A stretch of 44,847 nucleotides of DNA from Desulfuromonadaceae bacterium. GTDB lineage: Bacteria; Desulfobacterota; Desulfuromonadia; Geobacterales; Pseudopelobacteraceae. The stretch is taken from NCBI GenBank assembly GCA_028712665.1, contig JAQTRC010000019.1, forward strand, positions 1 to 44,847, in the 5' to 3' direction. The translations under genes and the position numbers were made by a program. Positions within the stretch are counted from its first letter, which is position 1; the number at the start of each line of letters is the position of its first letter. The notes below the pieces were generated by a model. The model did no database searches. It saw only the letters and a program-made list of their open reading frames with translations, and was not told the DNA's origin. Below are positions 37,536-44,036 of this stretch, one piece after another.

Positions 37536-38477
37536 TCAGTATTCGCTTATCAGGTCGCAGAACTCCGCGAAAATATCAGGATGAAAGAGCGCTTTTTCAC
37601 CTTTCATCATCTTTATGGTTTCATCAGGGGTTGAGGCAGACCGATAAGGCCTGTCCGTAGTCATGGTACAATATACATCGCAGATGCCCGCAACCAGAGC
37701 GCACCTTGGAATTTCATCCCCGTACAGCTTGGAAGGGTATCCTATGCCGTTGTAGCGTTCATGGTGACTCAGGGCGATCGCCAGTGGAATGGAATCGGTT
37801 ACCCCCATCTTTAGCAGGGTATCGCGGCTGTATCCGGGGTGGTACTTGAGCCGCGCGTATTCGTGATCTGAAAGCGTATCCGCATTTTCCAGAATTTCCG
37901 CTGAGAGTTTCAGCATGCCGATATCGTGGAATATACCCCCCAACCCCACATTAAGGGTTTCGTCCATATCGGCATTGAACAGTATCCGATGCATGTACAT
38001 GGAGAGGATAGCCGTCTGAACGCTGTGGGAGAGCAGATATACGTCGTGCTGCGCAATCTTTGAAAGCATGTCCAGCATCTCGTATCTGTCCGACATGTTG
38101 GCAGCAAGATACCGCAGCAGGTTTCTGCATTTTTCCAGCGATGGGAACTTTTCCGGTTCTTTAAACAATTCGCTCGTATAATTGAGCAGCATGGGGAAAA
38201 CTATGGAATTCCTGCTTTTTTGTGAGAGCTCCTCATTGGAGAGTATCTGGACAATGTTGTTTTCGAGATACGATTGTAATATCTCTGAATCTTCACCCCT
38301 TACATATAAAAATTCCACCTTGTTCCCCTGCAGACGACTTACATCCAGATGAGTAAGCTGGACCTCACTGCTTTTGTACAGGATGAAGTTATTCCCCTGC
38401 TTCACATAAAGCGGAATAGCAGGGAAGATCTCAATATCGATGGAATCAAGTGGAACAAATGTATATTCAATAGGCAT
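37536..38477 (-). CDS. HD-GYP domain protein (possible c-di-GMP phosphodiesterase)
   Basis: A 313-residue protein. The first 110 or so residues form a domain I do not recognise. The rest is an HD-GYP domain: LLSHSVQTA, then FHDIGMLKL, then HHERYNGIGYP, and DVYCTMTTDRPYR. The metal-binding HD pair and the GYP motif remain, but the lysine that normally follows HDIG is methionine here, so catalysis could be altered. ATG 38477 with an AAAGGA site is chosen; the frame is open 63 bp upstream. Proteins of this kind control c-di-GMP levels and motility or biofilm choices. Confidence 0.85.
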   Translation of the reverse strand: MPIEYTFVPLDSIDIEIFPAIPLYVKQGNNFILYKSSEVQLTHLDVSRLQGNKVEFLYVRGEDSEILQSYLENNIVQILSNEELSQKSRNSIVFPMLLNYTSELFKEPEKFPSLEKCRNLLRYLAANMSDRYEMLDMLSKIAQHDVYLLSHSVQTAILSMYMHRILFNADMDETLNVGLGGIFHDIGMLKLSAEILENADTLSDHEYARLKYHPGYSRDTLLKMGVTDSIPLAIALSHHERYNGIGYPSKLYGDEIPRCALVAGICDVYCTMTTDRPYRSASTPDETIKMMKGEKALFHPDIFAEFCDLISEY

Positions 38478-38654
38478 GGCTATTCCTTTACAGATTGGAA
38501 ATGACCTTACGTGGTTAATTTGTAAACAGTACGGCCTCACATTGGAGACGACCGGTACTCTGCTTTTTCAGAAAACAGAGTCACGTATTTTGAATAGCGT
38601 ACCACAAGTTGCATTCCAGTCCAGTACACCACCTTTTTTTCTGCAAAGAAGGCT

Positions 38655-38855
38655 ATGAGGTATCCTGATGGGAATAGCGAATCTCACTCGATAAAATTAT
38701 GGGTGGGGGGAGTTGCAAATTACAAGCAGGGTTACAGTGCAGAACTTAGATCCGAAGCTGTTAAGCTCGTATTTGAGCAAACTCAGTCAAAATCGGCGGC
38801 GGCGGAAAGGGGAGGGGATCAAATAGGGGGCCTCTCAGCAAATCAATGCAAATAA
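38655..38855 (+). pseudogene. Remnant of an IS3-family transposase OrfA
   Basis: A short reading frame whose middle, YSAELRSEAVKLVFEQ, looks like the N-terminal helix-turn-helix of IS3-family OrfA proteins. The frame then degrades into an unrelated end within about 25 codons, and no OrfB or clear terminal repeat is seen. The rest of the 389-bp gap between the HD-GYP and GNAT genes holds only AT-rich sequence with no other gene. Confidence 0.45.
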
Positions 38856-38866
38856 CAATAGGTATA

Positions 38867-39397
38867 TCAAACTAAAATTTCAACTTGATAGGAACCGCCT
38901 CTGAAAAAATACCGCACCTGATAGCCAAGTTCCAGGAGAGTCTGTTTCATGATGTGGTTCTGGGGGTCCATAACGCTCCCGAAACGACTGATACCATGCT
39001 CCTTGCCGATAGATATGATGTTTAAAAGCAATGTTTTACCAATACCTTGTTGCTGCCAATCGTCACGGACAGCTAATGCAAGGTCGGCGATATTTTCATC
39101 CGGATCAAGAGAATATCGGCCTACAGCAATAATGGCATCCTTACCATCTTCTTCAACCAGACAGGCAAGGGCGAACCCGTTATAATAATCGAGATGGGTA
39201 AGGTTATGAAGCAGCTCTTCCGGAAGTTCCCGGAGGTTAGTCATGAAGCGGAGATATCGGGACCGTGGAGACATCTTGTTGAACAACTCTACAAGAAGAT
39301 GACCATCCGAGGGTAATATCGGCCTGATAAAAACCTCTCTGCCGTTCTTTAGCAAAAGCCGGCATTCATACTGATGGGGATAGCTCTCGTCGGACAT
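38867..39397 (-). CDS. GNAT-family N-acetyltransferase
   Basis: A 176-residue acetyltransferase. The start VFIRPILPSDGHLLVELFNKMSP is typical of the GNAT domain found in protein-lysine acetyltransferases of the Pat type, but without the large CoA-ligase-like part. Acetyl-CoA binding motif A is RDDWQQQGIGKTLL. ATG 39397 is preferred; the frame runs to a TTG at 39448. Given this resemblance it might acetylate proteins such as acyl-CoA synthetases, but no target is shown. Confidence 0.8.
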   Translation of the reverse strand: MSDESYPHQYECRLLLKNGREVFIRPILPSDGHLLVELFNKMSPRSRYLRFMTNLRELPEELLHNLTHLDYYNGFALACLVEEDGKDAIIAVGRYSLDPDENIADLALAVRDDWQQQGIGKTLLLNIISIGKEHGISRFGSVMDPQNHIMKQTLLELGYQVRYFFRGGSYQVEILV

Positions 39398-39448
39398 TGT
39401 ACCTGTTACTCCATCTCTATTCCGCGTGAAGTTTGAGCCCAGTTTCAA

Positions 39449-39814
39449 ACAAACAAACGCTTCCCGCGTCTTCTTGATCCTTTATATATTCTTGTTGCTT
39501 CAACGGTTTGGCAGAATACCGGCGGTTTTTTGGCCGCTGCTTCTGTCTTGTTGGACACTCTCTTTATTTTTGTCCCGTTTCAAAGGCTGACCCCTAAACT
39601 TCTTCTGGGACGCTTGAAACCTCGTCATCTCCTCCGAAATCCCTTCGAAATTACGTTGACGCAACCCAGTACCGAGTGTATTTTCCAGCCAGTTTAAAAA
39701 GCAAATTCTTATCCTTTATGGCTCATTTATTTGTCTAGAACCCTTTAATCCTTCAAGATTTTTATTGGTGCTGGAGGTAATCTGAGCTATTCTCCGCTTT
39801 CATACTGAGGTTGC
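39449..39814. other. 366-bp gap with possible decayed small reading frames
   Basis: No standard-length gene is present. On the minus strand there are two overlapping small frames: 39500-39628 (ATG, 42 residues, with GGAGGAG just before it) and 39445-39558 (GTG, 37 residues). The first is part of a longer stop-free stretch of about 68 codons with no better start, which looks like a gene fragment. I do not recognise either product. Confidence 0.4.
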
Positions 39815-40759
39815 ATGGCAATATTTTTTGAAACAATCAGAATCGTCCTGCCGGTTTTCGTGGTGATCGCTCTGGGCTTTCTGCTGCGACGCATGGGGCT
39901 GTTTGACGATACCTTCACTCGCCAGACCAATCGCCTGGTTTACTTGGTTTTTCTGCCGATCCTGCTGTTTTACAAGATATCGCAAGCCGATTTCGTCACC
40001 GATTTTAACGGTCCTCTGGTCGTCGGGTCGTCGCTGACGATCGTCTGCCTGTTCGCTATTAGCTACGCCTACGGCCATCTGCGTAAATACTCGCCTGCGA
40101 GTCTCGGCAGTTTCAGTCAGGGGAGTTTTCGCGGCAATCTTGCCTTCGTAGGTCTGGCGATCTGTCTGAATGCCTACGGTGAATCGGGGCTGACGCACGC
40201 CAGCATTCTGATGGGATTTCTGGTGCCGGTCCTAAATCTGTTCGCCATCATCGCTCTGATCTTGCCGCAACGGCACAAAGATTCAGATGGACCAAAACAA
40301 AACTGGCTGCATCAGATCATGCTTAACCCCTTAATTATCGCTTCATTCTCCGGGATCACCTGGAGCTATTTCAGCCTTCCTGTGCCGATCATCCTCAAGA
40401 GCAGTCTCGGCATTGTCGCAGGCTTAACCCTCCCCCTGGCTCTGTTAGCAATAGGCGGCTCCTTTTCTTTACAACGCCTCAAGGGGGATCTCAAATCGGC
40501 CGGCATCGCCACCCTCTTCAAGCTGCTCGGCATGCCGCTGGTGGCTGGTTTGCTCTTGATTACCTTTGGCGTCCAGGGAGTCGATCTAGGTATCGGAATT
40601 CTGCTGGCGGGCACCCCCACGGCAACCGCTACCTACATCATGGCCCACCAGATGAAGGCTGATGGGGAGCTTGCAGGTTCCATCGTTATGCTCTCGACCC
40701 TGGTGTCGGCGGTCAGCTACACCCTGCTGCTGCTCCTGTTGCGGCATAACGGGCTATGA
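39815..40759 (+). CDS. Auxin efflux carrier (AEC) family permease
   Basis: A 314-residue membrane protein with about ten hydrophobic segments in two five-helix halves. The N-terminal half has LVYLVFLPILLFYKIS and SFRGNLAFVGLAI, typical of AEC transporters (such as MdcF and YfdV), with the second half repeating this in AGTPTATATYIMAHQM. The family exports or imports carboxylates such as malate or malonate, so an organic-acid substrate is plausible but not shown. It stands alone on its strand and is followed by a hairpin terminator. Confidence 0.88.
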   Translation: MAIFFETIRIVLPVFVVIALGFLLRRMGLFDDTFTRQTNRLVYLVFLPILLFYKISQADFVTDFNGPLVVGSSLTIVCLFAISYAYGHLRKYSPASLGSFSQGSFRGNLAFVGLAICLNAYGESGLTHASILMGFLVPVLNLFAIIALILPQRHKDSDGPKQNWLHQIMLNPLIIASFSGITWSYFSLPVPIILKSSLGIVAGLTLPLALLAIGGSFSLQRLKGDLKSAGIATLFKLLGMPLVAGLLLITFGVQGVDLGIGILLAGTPTATATYIMAHQMKADGELAGSIVMLSTLVSAVSYTLLLLLLRHNGL

Positions 40760-40785
40760 CAGCCTTTACTCCTCTGCATAATTAT

Positions 40786-40843
40786 AAATAGGGAAACGCC
40801 CCAATTTCTTAAGCCAGAAACCGGGAAGCGTCCCTATTTTTCT
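40786..40843 (+). terminator. Rho-independent terminator after the AEC permease gene
   Basis: AAATAGGGA (40786-40794) pairs perfectly with TCCCTATTT (40831-40839), and the right arm runs directly into a T-run. The spacer also contains partly complementary sequence (GAAACGCCCC and CCGGGAAGCG). It begins 27 bp after the permease stop and also precedes the minus-strand gene end at 40842, so it could serve both. Confidence 0.6.
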
Positions 40844-41141
40844 ACCCGCCATTGATAAAGAGATCGGCGTGAGTGGCTGTTTCGTTCCGGGTGACAACCG
40901 GAAGGCATAAACATATCAGCGGTAATCCCAGGAAACGTAGCGCTATGCCGTTAGCGTTACGCACTGGGTTGACTAGACCAAGAGTGCAGAACCGGAGAAA
41001 GGTAATATAGCGTGCCACGATATCCTCAACGGAAAGATCTGGTGCACACTTGGATGGTAGAACAATCCACTGATGGGAATGGACTGAGCCATCCGTTTTG
41101 AGTACCTGATGAAATTCTATAGTTCTTTCCAGGATGGGCAT
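40842..41141 (-). CDS. Small conserved-looking hypothetical protein next to the SDR gene
   Basis: A 99-residue protein of unknown function, starting at ATG 41141 with a strong GAGGA ribosome-binding site 7 bp upstream and 28 bp after the SDR gene, so it is probably translated as part of the same operon. Segments such as VHSHQWIVLPSKC and a hydrophobic LRFLGLPLICLCLPVV are seen, but I cannot link it to a family. It is not the second domain usually fused to YbjT-like SDR proteins as far as I can tell. Confidence 0.55.
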   Translation of the reverse strand: MPILERTIEFHQVLKTDGSVHSHQWIVLPSKCAPDLSVEDIVARYITFLRFCTLGLVNPVRNANGIALRFLGLPLICLCLPVVTRNETATHADLFINGG

Positions 41142-41169
41142 GCCAGTTCCTCGTATCAGCCAGATAATG

Positions 41170-42069
41170 TCATGATCCCATCAAGGCTTTTTGAACCGCC
41201 TCATCGTACGGAGTCAACTGCAAGGGGATCAGGTCACGGATTGCTCTTTCGCGGCATATCACCTCGTTTTTTAAGCCCTCAATCAAAGGCATTGACACCG
41301 ATGGCGATACCGGGGTTATAAAGCCGACCCAGTATGATGACAGTTTTGGTGTCAACACCGGTACCGGAATAATATAAAGCTTTCTCCCCTCGATGCGTGC
41401 CAATCGTTCCATCATCTCCCGATAGGTCAGCACCTCGGGTCCTCCGATATCGAAGGTCCTCCCGCTGGTCCGCTCATCGGCCGGACAAGCAGCCAGATAG
41501 CTGATGACATCATCAACGGCGATGGGTTGGCAGCGGGTTGACACCCAGCGTGGGGTAATCATGACCGGCAGATGTTTTACAAGCGCCCGCACCATCTCGA
41601 ATGAAGCACCTCCGGCTCCTATTATGACGGCAGCCCGGAGAAAGGTGGTGGCAAATGTGCCGGTTTTGAGGATATCAGCCACTTCCAGGCGGCTCTTGAG
41701 ATGCTCTGAGAGGTCATCTCCGGTTTCACCCAATCCTCCAAGGTAGATCACACGCCTTACGTTAGCCCTGTTGGCGGCAGCAACAAAATTACGGGCAGCT
41801 TCCCTATCGCGCCTCTCAAAGCCGGACCGGCCGCCAGACATCGAATGAACAAGATAATAAGCAACGTCTATCCCCGCCAGGGCTTTGTCGAGTGTAGCCG
41901 GCTCAAGCAAATCTCCCCGAACGATCTCTGCGCCATCCAAAGCGGCAGAGGCGTTCTGACGCACCATGCAGCGCACGAAAAAACCGTCCTTAACAAGTGG
42001 TTTAGCCAAACGCCTGCCAATGAAGCCAGTGGCGCCGGTAATCAGTATTGAGTCGAGAGACTTTTCCAT
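41170..42069 (-). CDS. NAD(P)-binding atypical SDR protein (YbjT/NmrA-like)
   Basis: A 299-residue Rossmann-fold protein. The nucleotide-binding motif is ITGATGFIGRRLAK near the N-terminus; LVHSMSGG and RRVIYLGGLG take the active-site region, where the usual SDR tyrosine-lysine pair is not clear. The C-terminal part PLIEGLKNEVICRERAIRDLIP is typical of the YbjT-like group. ATG 42069 with a GAGGAGAT site is preferred to the longer frame. Such proteins act as reductases, redox sensors or quinone-related factors; substrate unknown. Confidence 0.85.
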   Translation of the reverse strand: MEKSLDSILITGATGFIGRRLAKPLVKDGFFVRCMVRQNASAALDGAEIVRGDLLEPATLDKALAGIDVAYYLVHSMSGGRSGFERRDREAARNFVAAANRANVRRVIYLGGLGETGDDLSEHLKSRLEVADILKTGTFATTFLRAAVIIGAGGASFEMVRALVKHLPVMITPRWVSTRCQPIAVDDVISYLAACPADERTSGRTFDIGGPEVLTYREMMERLARIEGRKLYIIPVPVLTPKLSSYWVGFITPVSPSVSMPLIEGLKNEVICRERAIRDLIPLQLTPYDEAVQKALMGS

Positions 42070-42285
42070 GCAGTTTATCTCCTCGTTGATTTGCTGCTTA
42101 CCTCTCGGCATCCAACCTCATAATTATACTCTGTTTCCAACATAAAGAGGAATTGATAGAGATTGCTTGCTGGATATGTGGAAACAATCTGGCCGTGCCT
42201 CTTCGGTTCATTCGGTCAACATAAGCATCGCCTAACAGTTTTTGGTCAGCAGATTGCGATGCGTAAGAGTTATCCCTCGAAGTGG

Positions 42286-42798
42286 TCAGTCATGGGTAAT
42301 GTTTATCAAGCTGCTCGTGTCAAACCCCAGTGCCGCAGCTTTTGTAATTAGTCGTTTTTTTACTTCTGACTGCATTGCTGGGGTTCTGGACAGAATCCAT
42401 AAATATGACCTGTCCGGTCCGCAGACAAGTGAATATTGGTAGTTATCCTGATCTAGATCGATAATTACGTAGGCGCCGTAAAAAGGTCCGAAGAATGAAA
42501 CCTTCAAGTATCCCTTGTCAGGCTCTTCGACAAAATAGGCTTTGCCGTCGGCTTCCTTCCACCTATTATCTTCTGCTGAATAGCCGCGATTTGTCACCTT
42601 CAGTCCACCATCACCCCGCAAGGCATATTCTGCGGTGACATGGGTCAGACCGCGTTCAAATGAATGGTCCAATCGCGCAATCTCATACCACTTCCCCAAG
42701 TATTTATGAACATTGAAATTATCAACCGGCTTCACATTCTCTGGTATTCCCACACAACCGGTGAGGAGCAGTGTCAACAATAGTGACAGCTTTTTCAT
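42286..42798 (-). CDS. blc: Outer-membrane lipocalin (Blc-like lipoprotein)
   Basis: A 170-residue lipoprotein: signal peptide with lipobox LLTGC, Cys15 lipidated, and position 2 residue V, so export to the outer membrane is likely. The lipocalin GxW motif is GKWYEIARLDHSFERGL (W37), followed by a beta-barrel with TVTNRGY-like and WKEADGKAYFVEEPDKGYLKVSFFGPF regions. Bacterial lipocalins bind lysophospholipids or fatty acids and are induced in stationary phase or membrane stress. It stands alone, with a hairpin 61 bp upstream. Confidence 0.93.
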   Translation of the reverse strand: MKKLSLLLTLLLTGCVGIPENVKPVDNFNVHKYLGKWYEIARLDHSFERGLTHVTAEYALRGDGGLKVTNRGYSAEDNRWKEADGKAYFVEEPDKGYLKVSFFGPFYGAYVIIDLDQDNYQYSLVCGPDRSYLWILSRTPAMQSEVKKRLITKAAALGFDTSSLINITHD

Positions 42799-42858
42799 AG
42801 CGATGCTTCCTTACAATGAATTTATTTATCGTTCATTCCGCTTGCCAAGGGGGTCGGA

Positions 42859-42881
42859 TTTGACCGGCTTGACCGGTCAAA
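42859..42881. promoter_or_regulatory. Hairpin/palindrome between lipocalin and tail-anchored protein genes
   Basis: TTTGACCGG (42859-42867) and CCGGTCAAA (42873-42881) form a perfect 9-bp stem with a 5-base loop; the inner TTGACCGGTCAA is also a perfect palindrome at 42869-42880. It may end transcription of the upstream minus-strand gene or act as an operator of the lipocalin gene. No T-run follows, so the operator reading is as likely. Confidence 0.5.
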
Positions 42882-42917
42882 ATACGTGGTTATGCCATGT
42901 ATTCCTGCTCCTCCGAC

Positions 42918-43448
42918 CTATAAGGGTATTCCGAAATGCTTTTTGATAAGATATATGGCAAGGATTACCATGATTCCGGCGAAAATAGCTATTCCTGCTA
43001 TTCCGATAGGTCTTTGGTGGCACTCTTTATTTTCAATTGTTTTTGGTGGTTTACTGTCGGTTGGTGTAGTTGCTGGATTTGGTTCTTTGTTTGATCTTCT
43101 TCGTCGCCATTCGTTTTCGATAATGATTTTACCCGGCGAATCAGAAGGAAGTTGTGATTGCAGTTCCGCAAGGTCAATGTCGATCATTACTTCAAGTTCA
43201 TGATTCAAAGGTACATCGCGATATGCTCTCATCATTGCATCATGTTCTTCTTGGTTTTTTACGATTAGGAGTTTTTCGATATAACCGAGCAATTGATAAT
43301 ATGTGTTTTCATTTAAACCGTTCCTAGCACCCTGTTCGAGTAGAAAAGTCTGGTAGCGTTTAAGTTCTTCTTCCGAGCAGTTGACCATCGTCGATTCTTT
43401 GTACTTTTTGACAATGGCGTCAAATTGCTCATCGGTTCGATTATTCAT
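42918..43448 (-). CDS. Hypothetical tail-anchored membrane protein
   Basis: A 176-residue protein I do not recognise. The first 85 or so residues are helical and charged (NNRTDEQFDAIVKKYKEST start; EEELKRYQTFLLEQGARNGL), a proline- and lysine-rich linker follows (about 118-140), and residues 148-168 form one hydrophobic helix (IGIAGIAIFAGIMVILAIYL) with a short basic end. This points to a cytoplasmic domain held by a C-terminal membrane anchor. It has no partner gene; its upstream region carries the TATATAGG box series. Confidence 0.65.
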   Translation of the reverse strand: MNNRTDEQFDAIVKKYKESTMVNCSEEELKRYQTFLLEQGARNGLNENTYYQLLGYIEKLLIVKNQEEHDAMMRAYRDVPLNHELEVMIDIDLAELQSQLPSDSPGKIIIENEWRRRRSNKEPNPATTPTDSKPPKTIENKECHQRPIGIAGIAIFAGIMVILAIYLIKKHFGIPL

Positions 43449-43903
43449 CTCGCCTCACTTTTCTTGTGGGGTATAACTCGTAGATCACCGGTTAGAGAAT
43501 ATTTCTCATATAGGAAACCGAATCCCTATATAGGTAATTTGTGACCTAAATAGTGAACCACGTAAGTCTCTTATATAGGTATCTTTGGGCATTTATTCAC
43601 TTATTCACCAAGTTACTTGTATAGGTAATTTAACTCTTATATAAGTAACTCCACACTAGTTTCTGCCGTTCAATTCAATCCTTCAAAAAGCTCTCTTTCA
43701 GCTCAGTATTGCCACGAGATAATAATGGAATAATCCCCTGTTTATGCGACAGCATAAGAAATGCCTCAACTTACTCCGGCAGCAGTCGCCTGTCAACGGC
43801 TCAAGAAGGCGCTTGTCAGAATATTCCCTTGTCGTAACATGCCGTGTAATCTATACTTGGAGGCGTTTTTGACTTTATGCAGATAATTCAACATTTCATG
43901 CTT
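43449..43903. other. Intergenic stretch without a gene
   Basis: This AT-rich stretch between the tail-anchored protein gene and the C-rich repeat holds no convincing reading frame or RNA gene. Its first 200 bp contain the TATATAGG box series reported separately; the remainder up to 43,903 shows nothing I can name. Confidence 0.6.
43504..43650. repeat. Series of TATATAGGTAA-like boxes with about 20-bp phasing
   Basis: Six related boxes have their TATAGG-like hexamer at 43509, 43529, 43549 (degenerate), 43574, 43620 and 43640. Spacings are 20, 20, 25, 46 and 20 bp, that is about two helical turns or multiples. Shared form is CTTATATAGGTAATT; the second box contains the perfect palindrome CCTATATAGG (43525-43534). 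It lies upstream of the minus-strand gene at 42918-43448 and may be its control region. Confidence 0.5.
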
Positions 43904-43999
43904 TACCCCACGCCCACCCTAACCCTCCCCCTGAAGGGGAGGGGATTTTATGGGTTTTCCTCCCCTTTCAAGGGGGAGGGCAGGTGGGGGATGGGGTTA
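43904..43999. repeat. Inverted pair of C-rich/G-rich hairpin repeats
   Basis: The left half (43904-43945) and the reverse complement of the right half (43956-43999) are nearly the same sequence, each with its own hairpin: CCCTCCCC/GGGGAGGG at 43923-43930 and 43936-43943, and CCTCCCC/GGGGAGG at 43959-43965 and 43973-43979. This two-copy, inverted arrangement is like REP/BIME-type intergenic repeats. A related single copy appears at 32,932. Confidence 0.7.
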
Positions 44000-44036
44000 T
44001 AGTCTTAATAACCGGAACTGCAAGGATCTGCTGAAA

